Source of the DNA: Paenibacillus larvae subsp. larvae
GTDB lineage: Bacteria; Bacillota; Bacilli; Paenibacillales; NBRC-103111
Direction: 5' to 3'
NCBI RefSeq assembly: GCF_002003265.1
Contig: NZ_CP019687.1
Span: forward strand, 2,418,001 to 2,482,000
DNA length: 64,000 nucleotides
Shown piece by piece: positions 51,427-60,092 of this stretch. The notes beneath the pieces were generated by a model that ran no database searches, was not told the origin of the DNA, and saw only the letters and a program-made list of their open reading frames with translations. The position numbers were made by a program, and so were the translations under genes. The number at the start of each line of letters is the position of its first letter. Positions within the stretch are counted from its first letter, which is position 1.

Positions 51427-52290
51427 TTATTGCTTGGAGTCAACCTGCTGAAACAAGCGAAATAAATGCATCGTTATATAACCGATCTCATCTTCAGGTA
51501 TTTCAACCTGAAGCTTTTCCTGCATAATTTCGCAAAGTTTGCACGCAATTTCATACTCTTCGGGCATACCGGTTTTCAGGTTTTGCAGAAATGGATTATA
51601 GCTGGATTTGCCTTGTCTGATCCGCTCCACCGCAAAACGTAAATGGGTAATCAGCCGGATATAATCAAGAGTATCCCTCTTGATCCGGATTTGTTTCACC
51701 TTTTCAATATACTCTACCATTATCCTGATTAAGTTATTGAATTGTACCATTTCACTGACAGACACATGATAAACAGCCGAATGTATGTGCATGGCCAGGA
51801 AACCGACTTCACTCTCCGGCACCTGAACATGAAAATGACTGGAGATTAAATAAGCCGCCTGCTCAGCTAACTCGTATTCCCTGGGATATAGTGACTGTAT
51901 TTCGTACAAAAACGGATTGGCAATATCCACATTATGTTTCAGGCGATAAACAGCGAACTGGATATGACTGGGAAGAGCAATATGAATATGCTCATTAATA
52001 TCGGCTGTAATCTGATTCGCAATCATGGAAATAATATCTTCAGATATAGAGATTACATCTTGATCGATCTGATTGGTTAGAGTCTGCAGCTGCTGCAAGT
52101 GAGATTCCGACTCCATAACATATTTCTTCTCGATTAATGAATCCGTATTGTCAAGTTGCTGGCCTGATTTTTTCCCGAATCCAATGCCTTTTCCTGTTAA
52201 GATCATCTCCGAACCGGTGCTTGGGTCCCGGACCAGGACAACGTTATTGCTAAGGACTCTCTGGATTTCATATCCGTTTGTTTCCGCCAT
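51427..52290 (-). CDS. glcT: Transcriptional antiterminator GlcT (BglG family)
   Basis: A 287-residue protein: RNA-binding CAT domain (1-60, IQRVLSNNVVLVRDPSTGSE), PRD1 (about 70-170; HIHIALPSHIQFAVYRLKHN, FLAMHIHSAVYHV) and PRD2 (about 180-285; RLITHLRFAVERI, EIGYITMHLFRLFQ). PRD histidines are phosphorylated by the PTS to tune activity. It lies directly upstream of the leader it should control, as in B. subtilis glcT-ptsG. The length is normal. Confidence 0.92.
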   Translation of the reverse strand: MAETNGYEIQRVLSNNVVLVRDPSTGSEMILTGKGIGFGKKSGQQLDNTDSLIEKKYVMESESHLQQLQTLTNQIDQDVISISEDIISMIANQITADINEHIHIALPSHIQFAVYRLKHNVDIANPFLYEIQSLYPREYELAEQAAYLISSHFHVQVPESEVGFLAMHIHSAVYHVSVSEMVQFNNLIRIMVEYIEKVKQIRIKRDTLDYIRLITHLRFAVERIRQGKSSYNPFLQNLKTGMPEEYEIACKLCEIMQEKLQVEIPEDEIGYITMHLFRLFQQVDSKQ

Positions 52291-52440
52291 GATATCACCA
52301 CTTTTTTGTATAGAGAAGCTTAGATTTTGAAGCCGATCAAGAATTCGTGTCCATTATAAGCTATGACTAATCAAGGGTCAATAATCATATTTTTTTAATG
52401 GTTGATTTAATTCGTATTTTCGTGAAAGAACCAACCCTGA

Positions 52441-52824
52441 TTAATATAATTTATCCAACACAGATTTTGCAGTCTTCTCAAGTGCGGTATAAGTATGGTC
52501 CTTCTGCCTGATAGCTATTGCGGTTGATAGAATATCCATGACATGAATCTGAGCCAGTTTGGATGAAAATGCTCCGCCCTGAAGCGGAGTTTCCTTGGCT
52601 GCAGCAAGAAGTACTACATCGGCATGATGGGTGATAGGAGACCGGGCGTGGTTTGTCAAACAGATTATAAGGTCGCCGTTTGCCTTGGCAATCTGGACAG
52701 CATCCATCAGATCCTTGGTGCTTCCGGAAGATGAAATGCCGAGCCGATTCGGGGTTTTTAAGGATTCACATCTCTTTTGCCCAGTGTAACATAAATGATC
52801 TAATACGCCTAAATCAGATATCAC
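52441..52824 (-). pseudogene. Truncated RpiR-family regulator (SIS domain only)
   Basis: The frame matches the C-terminal sugar-phosphate-binding (SIS) part of RpiR/MurR regulators: GISSSGSTKDLMDAVQIAKA, CLTNHARSPITHHADVVLLA, HVMDILSTAIAI. The N-terminal HTH and the first part of the SIS domain are missing, and the first 30 residues look unrelated. It sits beside the decaying sugar ABC operon that it probably once controlled. Confidence 0.75.
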
Positions 52825-52906
52825 ATTTATGAATTTTTTTACAAAATATGACTTGCGGTTCCAAAAGAAAGAAATATGACAGGGGGTTTCAGGGAATGAG
52901 TAAAGC

Positions 52907-53796
52907 TTATTTAAACCCCGTTAGCGTTGAACCGGCTTTTATGAAATATTTTTGTCCGAAAAAATATAGAATGATCATGGGAAGCGTAAATATAGCAGAG
53001 GCTGCCATCAGCTGCTCCCATTGGGCACCGTGATCCTGAAGAAATCCCTGGAGTCCCACACTGATCGTCCATTTTTCCGAATCGTTCAAATAAATGAGCG
53101 GCCCCATAAAGTCGGTATAGGCTGCCACAAAAGTAAAAAGTACAATCGTGGCCAGTGCCGGCTTAAGCAGAGGCAGGATAATCCGGGAATAAATTCTAAA
53201 CTCATTGGCACCGTCAATTTTGGCCGCTTCAATCAGCTCGTTGGGCAATGTAAGCATAAACTGCCTTAACAGGAAAATATAAAAGGGTGCTCCCAGGAAG
53301 CTGCCGATAGTAAGGGGCAAAATGGTATTAACCCAGCCAAGTTTAGCGTAAATGATATATACCGGAATCATCTGGACCTGGGGGGTAAAATCATCGTCGC
53401 TACCACTATGGCAAAAATAATATTACGGCCTTTCCATGGAATCTTCGTTATGGAATAAGCGATCAAAGGGGCAGAAAATAGCTGGCCGATGATGTTGACC
53501 CCGCAAATAAGCAAAGTATTCCCCATGTATTTGAAAAAAGGAATCGCTTCAACGGCATTTTGGTAGTTTACCCATTGGGGTTTATCCGGAAAAATGCGGG
53601 GCGGAATCTCAAATATTTCTGCGGGTGTTTTTAAAGAAGTGATAATGAGCCAAATAAAAGGGAAGAGGAAAAAACAGCCCAACAGGAGCAATGCCGCATG
53701 AGGAAGTATGGTCTTCTTGAAGATATAGCCGAAGCTATGTTTGGTTTTAGGCGAAAAAGCAGGAGCAGAAGGTACGGCGGATAAATCTTTTGCCAT
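52907..53796 (-). pseudogene. Sugar ABC transporter permease (MalG type), frameshifted
   Basis: Two overlapping frames make one MalG-type permease. The first (53796-53368) runs to FAIVVATMILPP, then RSR and a stop. The second (53371-52907) resumes with MIPVYIIYAKLGWVN and contains the EAA loop (ELIEAAKIDGANEFRIYSRI). One base is missing at the C-run (G-run 53380-53385 on plus), where CCN-CAG-GTC-CAG would be expected. It is either a real one-base deletion or a homopolymer sequencing error. Confidence 0.85.
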
Positions 53797-53798
53797 CT

Positions 53799-54734
53799 TT
53801 ACTCACCTCCATAGTATACCCAGCGGGCAGAACTTTTGAGTATGGCTGCGGTAAGAATCACTACGATCACAAATAGGATCCAGGCAAGGGCAGAAGCATA
53901 TCCCATTTTGATGTATACGAAGGCTTCCTGGTACAGATTCACAGCATAGAATAGCAGCGATTGCTCCGGACCGCCCAGATTGGCATCGGCCGTCTTCCCT
54001 CCTGCAAGGATATACGATTCGGTAAATATTTGAAATGCGGAGATCAGTCCCATAATAATCTGGAACAAAATTACAGGCGATAATCCCGGAAGTGTAATAT
54101 GTCTAAATCTATGCCACCTGCTTGCACCATCTATAGAGGCTGCCTCATAGAACTGCTGGGGAATCCCCTGCAGCGCGGCAAGAAAAATAAGCGACCCGGC
54201 TCCGGAACCCCAAATTCCCATTAAGATCAGGGAAGGTTTGGTAAACCGGGGATCCAGAAGCCAGGCAGGGTCCGGCATATGCAGCTCTCTTAGAATCATA
54301 TTGATCAGGCCGAAATCCGGATTCAGCATCCAGGCCCATAAAATGGCATTGGCTACAATCGGAATAACTGCCGGCAGGTAATATACAGTCCGGTAAAAAC
54401 TGATACCCCTTACTTTAAAGTTCAGAAGCAGGGCAATCAGCAAGCTGCTGATTAATCCTATCGGCATGGATATTCCTGCCATGTAAAGCGTATTTATTAA
54501 AGAGATATAAAAATGGTTATTCTGAAATATTTTCACATAATTTTGCATTCCGATCCATTTCGGGGAATTAAACAGGTCATATTCCGTTAAACTAAAGTAA
54601 AGGGAGCCAAAAAAGGGGTAAACGGTAAAAACCAAAAATCCTATAATCCACGGAGAAGCAAATGCCAGCCCCAGCCACATATAATGACGTTCCTTCCTCG
54701 TCATTTTCCTTTTCTTTGCTGCCGTTATGCTCAT
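53799..54734 (-). CDS. Sugar ABC transporter permease (MalF/UgpA type)
   Basis: A 311-residue inner-membrane protein with six helices. The EAA loop is YEAASIDGASRWHRFRHITL, which docks the ATPase. It is followed two bases later by the frameshifted second permease gene. The ATPase is not in the operon; a shared MsmX-type ATPase would serve, as is usual in Bacillales. Confidence 0.92.
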   Translation of the reverse strand: MSITAAKKRKMTRKERHYMWLGLAFASPWIIGFLVFTVYPFFGSLYFSLTEYDLFNSPKWIGMQNYVKIFQNNHFYISLINTLYMAGISMPIGLISSLLIALLLNFKVRGISFYRTVYYLPAVIPIVANAILWAWMLNPDFGLINMILRELHMPDPAWLLDPRFTKPSLILMGIWGSGAGSLIFLAALQGIPQQFYEAASIDGASRWHRFRHITLPGLSPVILFQIIMGLISAFQIFTESYILAGGKTADANLGGPEQSLLFYAVNLYQEAFVYIKMGYASALAWILFVIVVILTAAILKSSARWVYYGGE

Positions 54735-54810
54735 GCGGATTGCTCCTTTCCATCAGGATGGCAGTATCCCGCAGGGAGAACCTATCGAACCTGCAAGATC
54801 CCTGATTTAA

Positions 54811-56079
54811 CTACTTCTTGTCCGCCAGCGGCTGGATTTTTTCTTTGATTTGTTTTAAAGCTTCGTCCATACTGATTTTCCCTCTCAGGATAGCGTCATA
54901 TTGTACCTTGATTTCATCCATATACTCATTCATGAACGGGACGATCGGGAAAGTGTGAAGGTTATCACTTTTGGCATAATTCAAAAATTCTTTAAATCCC
55001 GGCACATCGTTAAATGCGGGGTCTTCAAGTGCGCTTTTCCGTGTAGGAAGGTTTCCGAGGGCCGCGTCAAATTTGGACATATGGCTTTTCTCGGTCATCC
55101 ATTTGAGGAAAGTCCAGGATTGTTCAGGGTGTTTTGCCCCCTTAGGAATATAGAAAACGGATGTGTTGATGTTGCCGACATTTTTAAGCTCCGGATGCTC
55201 ATCATTATAAGGGATGGAAGTGATTCCGTAATTCAGGTTGGGCGCATACTGTTTGATAAAGTTCGGAAGCCATTCCCCGTCTATAGTCATAGCATATTTT
55301 CCCGAAAAGAACGGGTTCTGGGCTGATTGATATTTACCCAGACTAGAGGAGAAACGGTCCAGATTCTCACTGCCGTATTTATCCCACAGGTCCTTGGAAA
55401 GCTGGATGGCTGCCTTGAAACCCGGATCTTCCGGCGTTACTTCATTTTTATCCGGGTCATAAAATTTTCCGTTAAAAACATAAGCAAAAGTATACGGGTC
55501 CGTTCCGGGCCAGAGGCCAAGACGTTCCAGGCGCCCTTCCTCTTTTACTACGCTTAATTTCTCGGCATATTGTTTCATTTCTTTTACGGTTTTTGGAGGT
55601 CCGTCAAATCCCGCTTCTTTCAGCAAATCTTTGTTATAAAAAAGCATGGTAACATGCATCGCAATTGGAAGCGCATACGTTTTTCCATTGTATTGGGACG
55701 TGGATAATGCCGAAGGAATAAAATCATTCAAATCCACATTTTCCTTTTTGATATAGTCATCAAGCGGAAGCATTGCCCCCTTGACTCCCCATGAGGCCAC
55801 GTTCTGACCGAATTGGGACGCAAGGTCCGGAGGATTTCCTCCTGTAATAGCCGTCAGCTGCTTTTGATAGTCACTTTGACTCAGCCCCTTCACCTGTATC
55901 TCTTTGTGTGTATCATTGAATTCTTTAATCAGTTTTTCCAAGGCATCCGCTTCCGGCCCTGTCCAGCCATACCAGAAATTCAAGGTTACTTTCTCCTCTT
56001 TGCTGCCCGAACAGCCTGTCAAGGCAAGAAATGAAAGTAACAAAAGCGATAGAACAATCAGGCTAACTTTTCTCCGCAT
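54811..56079 (-). CDS. Sugar ABC transporter substrate-binding lipoprotein
   Basis: A 422-residue family 1 extracellular solute-binding protein. Signal peptide with lipobox LTGC at residues 20-23. Ligand-fold hallmarks include LNFWYGWTGPEADALEKLIK, NPPDLASQFGQNVASW and AMHVTMLFYNKDLLKEAGFD. The W-GW pattern near the start is frequent in binders of oligosaccharides. The sugar is unknown. ATG 56079 lies behind GGGGGAGG. Confidence 0.92.
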   Translation of the reverse strand: MRRKVSLIVLSLLLLSFLALTGCSGSKEEKVTLNFWYGWTGPEADALEKLIKEFNDTHKEIQVKGLSQSDYQKQLTAITGGNPPDLASQFGQNVASWGVKGAMLPLDDYIKKENVDLNDFIPSALSTSQYNGKTYALPIAMHVTMLFYNKDLLKEAGFDGPPKTVKEMKQYAEKLSVVKEEGRLERLGLWPGTDPYTFAYVFNGKFYDPDKNEVTPEDPGFKAAIQLSKDLWDKYGSENLDRFSSSLGKYQSAQNPFFSGKYAMTIDGEWLPNFIKQYAPNLNYGITSIPYNDEHPELKNVGNINTSVFYIPKGAKHPEQSWTFLKWMTEKSHMSKFDAALGNLPTRKSALEDPAFNDVPGFKEFLNYAKSDNLHTFPIVPFMNEYMDEIKVQYDAILRGKISMDEALKQIKEKIQPLADKK

Positions 56080-56294
56080 ACCGCTTTCCTCCCCCGCTGG
56101 GTTATGAATAAGTTTGAAATGGATTTTGTTATTAGGTTATTGCAGATGCCTGTACTAGATGAATGTTTTGGGAACATTTTTTTATTTGGCAATTAGCCGC
56201 TGATTTTCCCCATCCCTCCTTTTGTGCTTTTTTCCATTTCCTTCTTGTTCTATCAAACTATCCGGTTTTTCTTATTCATACATTAAAACTTTGA

Positions 56295-56329
56295 AAAAAA
56301 GAAAAGGGAAGTCTTAATGAAAACTTCCC
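56295..56329 (-). terminator. Terminator of nrdR
   Basis: On the minus strand GGGAAGT pairs with ACTTCCC, followed by TTTTCTTTTTTT. Confidence 0.8.
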
Positions 56330-56348
56330 ACTCTTACAAATCTTTTTA

Positions 56349-56819
56349 CTATATATCAGTTTCATTTCCTCTGCCCAGCAGTTCGTTCAATTCTTTCATG
56401 AACATACTGATATCCTTAAATTGGCGGTACACCGAAGCAAAACGGATATAAGCCACTTCGTCAACAGGGTATAATTGTTCCATAACAAGCTCGCCTATCT
56501 CCCGGCTGTCTACCTCCGGTTTGGCCATATTGCGCACCCGCATTTCTACTTCGGTTACGATCTGTTCCAGCTGGTCTACAGACACCGGACGCTTTTCACA
56601 GGCCCGGACTAATCCGCGCAATATTTTGTCACGATTAAACTCTTCACGGCTGCCGTCTTTCTTTACTACCATTAAAGGTGTTTCTTCTACCATTTCAAAA
56701 GTAGTAAACCTGCGCATGCATTTCTCGCATTCCCGGCGCCGTCTTATGGACTTATTATCGTTGGCGGCTCTTGAATCCAGGACTTTCGTACCCAGGTGGT
56801 CACAGAAAGGACACTTCAT
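56349..56819 (-). CDS. nrdR: Transcriptional repressor NrdR
   Basis: A 156-residue repressor of ribonucleotide reductase genes. The N-terminal zinc ribbon uses [17 protein letters not shown] and [16 protein letters not shown]; the ATP-cone (about 48-138) senses ATP/dATP. Start at ATG 56819, giving the canonical MKCPFC; a GTG at 56831 is also in frame. Neighbours coaE-mutM-polA are conserved in Bacillales. Confidence 0.95.
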   Translation of the reverse strand: MKCPFCDHLGTKVLDSRAANDNKSIRRRRECEKCMRRFTTFEMVEETPLMVVKKDGSREEFNRDKILRGLVRACEKRPVSVDQLEQIVTEVEMRVRNMAKPEVDSREIGELVMEQLYPVDEVAYIRFASVYRQFKDISMFMKELNELLGRGNETDI

Positions 56820-56931
56820 AGTTATCCTCACCCCTATCCTTTATTTAATTCGAATTTCCCATATGTTGCTTGTCATGTTCTTAATAAGATCGCACATAAT
56901 ACAGTTACCAACGACAAGGAGGTGAACAGAC

Positions 56932-57162
56932 ATGGGTACAGGACAATCTCGTAGCAGTAACGTATTAGTTGTTCCTCAAGCAAATGCTGCGTTGGACCAA
57001 TTGAAATACGAAGTAGCTCAAGAGCTTGGTATCGTCATTCCTCAGGATGGATACTATGGCAACATGGCTACTCGTGACACTGGAGCGATTGGTGGTCACA
57101 TCACTCGCCGCTTAGTTCAAATCGCCGAACAGCAACTTTCCGGTACACAAGGTAGCCGATAA
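56932..57162 (+). CDS. Alpha/beta-type small acid-soluble spore protein
   Basis: A 76-residue DNA-binding spore protein that protects DNA in dormant spores. Family motifs: ALDQLKYEVAQELGI, with the germination protease site region, and GGHITRRLVQIAEQQL. AAGGAGGTG is ideal. CATAATA at 56895-56901 could be a sigma-G -10, but the -35 is weak. It shows that the organism forms spores. Confidence 0.95.
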   Translation: MGTGQSRSSNVLVVPQANAALDQLKYEVAQELGIVIPQDGYYGNMATRDTGAIGGHITRRLVQIAEQQLSGTQGSR

Positions 57163-57185
57163 CAAAACCGTTGCTGACTAAGCTA

Positions 57186-57232
57186 AAGCAGGGGAAGAGA
57201 AGCCGTATGCTTCTTTCCCTTGCTTCTTTCCA
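57186..57232 (+). terminator. Terminator of the SASP gene
   Basis: AAGCAGGGGAAGAGAAGC pairs with GCTTCTTTCCCTTGCTT (two wobble/mismatch positions), followed by CTTTCC. Confidence 0.65.
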
Positions 57233-57259
57233 TTAATATCGGCATAGGAAAGCTCACTT

Positions 57260-57814
57260 TTATATACTTTTATATACTTTTTGATATTTTGTATAGTAAT
57301 ACAATACCTTTTGGACATAGTGGCGGGTTTCTCCAAAAGGAATATTGCTAATGCCGTCCTTTGTACCGTCCCATATTTGATTTTTCTTCCATTTGTTCAC
57401 ATTTCCCTGTCCTGCGTTATAAGCGGCGATAGCATACAGCATATTTCCATCGTACATTTCTTTTAAATAGCTCAGATACCAGGCTCCCATGCGAATATTG
57501 ACATCTACTTTAGTAAAATCACTAAGAGGGATATTCGTTTGTTTATGAATCCATTCGGCTGTTTCCGGCATAATCTGCATGATTCCCATAGCTCCGACTT
57601 TAGATACGCTTTCCGGAGAAAAGTTCGTTTCAACACGAATAATAGCAGCAAGTACCAGAGGGTCCATATTATGCTCTGCCGCGCTTTGTTTTATTTCGTT
57701 CTGGTAGGAAATCGGGTAAATTCTTTTTCCGATAAATTCACTATTATAGAATAGTATAAACAAAAAAACGATCAGCAAAAGAGCAAAAACTCTCTTTTTT
57801 CGGAGAAATCTCAT
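57260..57814 (-). CDS. Membrane-anchored lytic transglycosylase (SLT domain)
   Basis: A 184-residue protein: N-terminal membrane helix (VFALLLIVFLFILFYNS), then a Slt70-type domain. The catalytic glutamate lies in IIRVETNFSPESVSKVGAMG, followed by GIMQIMPETAEWI and YAIAAYNAGQGNVNKW. It cuts glycan strands with formation of 1,6-anhydro ends. The ATG overlaps the coaE stop (ATGA), so the two are co-translated, as in the Bacillales coaE-ytaG region. Confidence 0.92.
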   Translation of the reverse strand: MRFLRKKRVFALLLIVFLFILFYNSEFIGKRIYPISYQNEIKQSAAEHNMDPLVLAAIIRVETNFSPESVSKVGAMGIMQIMPETAEWIHKQTNIPLSDFTKVDVNIRMGAWYLSYLKEMYDGNMLYAIAAYNAGQGNVNKWKKNQIWDGTKDGISNIPFGETRHYVQKVLYYYTKYQKVYKSI

Positions 57815-58407
57815 GTAAGCCCCTTCCTCTTCCAAAATTCGTCCAATTGACGTTCTGTTTCTAAGAGATCCCCTTGGTTTTCTATAAGTATATCAGCTCG
57901 TTTTTTCTTTTCTTCAATGGACATTTGAGCCCGAATCCGGCTAAGTGCCTGTTCCTCCGTAAGCTTGTCCCTCTCCATAAGACGTTCAAGCTGAACATTC
58001 TGTGGAACATAAACAACCATAACCTCTGCAAACATACCATCAAATCCGGATTCATATAGCAAAGGTACATCTGCCACTATCAGTTTGTCCGGGTATTCTT
58101 TTTCATAGCAGTTCATGCGTTCTTCCATAAGAAGCCTGATGGCGGGATGGAGGATACTTTCCAGCAGTTTTCTGGAGGCCTTATCCCTAAAAACTTTTTC
58201 TCCTAAAGCTTTTCGATTTAGAGAACCATCCGGGTGCAGGATGCCTTGTCCAAAATGTGACGTGACTTGCTCCAGTATAGGGCTTCCCGGTTCTACTACT
58301 TCCCGGGCGAGAAGATCCGCATCAATCAATAGTGCGCCGCGCCGGACAAGACTGGAGGCAACGGTCGTTTTTCCACAGGCGATACCGCCTGTTAAGCCTA
58401 TATTCAT
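57811..58407 (-). CDS. coaE: Dephospho-CoA kinase
   Basis: A 198-residue enzyme that makes the last step of coenzyme A synthesis. The P-loop is GLTGGIACGKTTVA. DADLLAREVVEPGSP and the lid region with RAQMSIEEKKKRADILI are typical. The length is normal. Confidence 0.95.
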   Translation of the reverse strand: MNIGLTGGIACGKTTVASSLVRRGALLIDADLLAREVVEPGSPILEQVTSHFGQGILHPDGSLNRKALGEKVFRDKASRKLLESILHPAIRLLMEERMNCYEKEYPDKLIVADVPLLYESGFDGMFAEVMVVYVPQNVQLERLMERDKLTEEQALSRIRAQMSIEEKKKRADILIENQGDLLETERQLDEFWKRKGLT

Positions 58408-58446
58408 ATGGTTTCACTCCTCTTTAGAATCTCGGACAAAGTCCTC

Positions 58447-59145
58447 TCAACCGAACAGTTTGATTAATCCCATCAGCACAAGTACACACCCGGGAAGTAC
58501 AGATAATCTCTTTACCCAGTTTAGATCTGCAAACCGGTACCCCGCTTTCAATCCCATGGCAATGAAAAAACCGCCGGAACAAGCTATAACTGCCGAAGTG
58601 ACGATTGGGGAAAATCCAATAAGGGCCGCTCCTATTCCCGCTCCGAACGCATCCAGCGACAAAGCTAATCCGAGCAAAGTAGCCTCGTAAGCGGAAATAT
58701 TCCCGGAACGGTCCACGTCTGCTACTGAAGGCGTTCGAAGAATTTGAATGACCAGACCGAAACGTTTTAGTTCAATAGAGACTACCTCTCTGCTTAGCAG
58801 TTTTCCGTTAACAGGTACGCCTAATGACTCGAATTGATTTTCAGGTACCCGGCCAGGTTCTTCCCTTCCCGGATGTTTTTGCATATAAAGCTGATAAAGT
58901 GCCCAGATACCAATGCCTATTAAAATGACCGCCCCCAGCTTCCGGGCCAGAGCGGGGCTTATCCATTCAGCCAGCCAGGTTCCAATCTGCATGGATGCAA
59001 GAATGACAAGACCCGACCATAACGAGATAATGGCAACGGATAAAAGCGGAATTTTTATTTTACGAATTCCATACATCATACCTACGCCCAAACCGTCCAA
59101 GCTAACAGCGAGAGCAAGAACGAATAGGGATATACCAGGAAGCAT
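58447..59145 (-). CDS. ytaF: Sporulation membrane protein YtaF (MntP-like fold)
   Basis: A 232-residue membrane protein with two repeats of three helices, each with ALAVSLDGLGVG or ALSLDAFGAGIG. An EF-hand-like loop (DVDRSGNISAYEA) joins the halves, as is typical for YtaF. The function is unproven; it is linked to sporulation by annotation in Bacillales. Start at ATG 59145 behind GGGGGAGG, which removes 12 spurious residues. Confidence 0.9.
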   Translation of the reverse strand: MLPGISLFVLALAVSLDGLGVGMMYGIRKIKIPLLSVAIISLWSGLVILASMQIGTWLAEWISPALARKLGAVILIGIGIWALYQLYMQKHPGREEPGRVPENQFESLGVPVNGKLLSREVVSIELKRFGLVIQILRTPSVADVDRSGNISAYEATLLGLALSLDAFGAGIGAALIGFSPIVTSAVIACSGGFFIAMGLKAGYRFADLNWVKRLSVLPGCVLVLMGLIKLFG

Positions 59146-59212
59146 GTTTTTTCCTCCCCCCAGGCAACTTGATCCTTCCATTTATGATATGGAAGTGCCT
59201 AGGGGAATGTGC

Positions 59213-60073
59213 TTATTGAAGTACTTTCTTTCTTGTACGTTTCCTTTTGCGGGGCTGGCAGGTCGGACAGATATGAGTGCCACGCCCTCCAACCACCATT
59301 TTTACAATTACGCCTCCGCACTGGGTACATAATTCGGAAGTCCGGCCGTATATCTTCAGCTGATGCTGAAACATGCCCATCTCTCCCTGTCCGTTCACAT
59401 AGGATTTTATTGAAGACCCTCCGACATCCACAGAGCTTTGCAGCGTGTGAACGATGGCTTCATGGAGCTTGCGCAATTCTTTTTTTGTCAGTAAGTGCGT
59501 CTCCGTCTCGGGATGAATACCCGCTGTATACAAAGCTTCATCTACATAAATATTTCCTACCCCAACAATGTATTCCTGGTTTAGCAGGAGAGGCTTGATC
59601 CTTGTGGTTTTATGGTGAATGGTCTGATAGAACCGTTCAAACGTGAATGTTTCATCAAGAGGTTCCAACCCCAGCTTGTTCAGAGGCGGATCCAGTTCTT
59701 CTTGTCCCTTTGGAAACAAGTGCATGGTACCAAATTGTCGTACATCCTTGTAACGCAAATCCGTCCCGTCAGTAAAATGGAACAACACATGAGTATGATT
59801 TTCTACAGGATCATTGGATAGATATACCCCGTACCTGCCTTCCATCCTAAGATGGGATACCAATACATAATCCGTAAAAATAAATTTTAGAAATTTCCCT
59901 CTGCGGTCGATCCGCTCAATGGTCTGCCCCTCCAAAAGCAAGGCAAATTCCTCTATATTCAGCGGCTTTTGGATAATACGCGAAAGCCGCACTTCCACTT
60001 GTTCAATAGTTTTTCCGACAACCAATTCATTCAGAGTCCGTTTGACGGTCTCGACTTCTGGCAATTCCGGCAT
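59213..60073 (-). CDS. mutM: Formamidopyrimidine-DNA glycosylase (MutM/Fpg)
   Basis: A 286-residue base-excision repair enzyme that removes 8-oxoguanine and cuts the abasic site. The N-terminal catalytic proline is in MPELPEVETV. The lysine in RRGKFLKF, the helix-two-turn-helix region and the zinc finger (CTQCGGVI ... GGRGTHICPTC) are all present. Start at ATG 60073 behind GGGGGAG. Confidence 0.96.
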   Translation of the reverse strand: MPELPEVETVKRTLNELVVGKTIEQVEVRLSRIIQKPLNIEEFALLLEGQTIERIDRRGKFLKFIFTDYVLVSHLRMEGRYGVYLSNDPVENHTHVLFHFTDGTDLRYKDVRQFGTMHLFPKGQEELDPPLNKLGLEPLDETFTFERFYQTIHHKTTRIKPLLLNQEYIVGVGNIYVDEALYTAGIHPETETHLLTKKELRKLHEAIVHTLQSSVDVGGSSIKSYVNGQGEMGMFQHQLKIYGRTSELCTQCGGVIVKMVVGGRGTHICPTCQPRKRKRTRKKVLQ

Positions 60074-60092
60074 CCTGACTCCCCCTAATTCA

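Noticed and set aside
52848..53033. Small plus-strand ORF near the RpiR remnant
   Set aside because: It is antisense to the permease pseudogene end, with no coding features.
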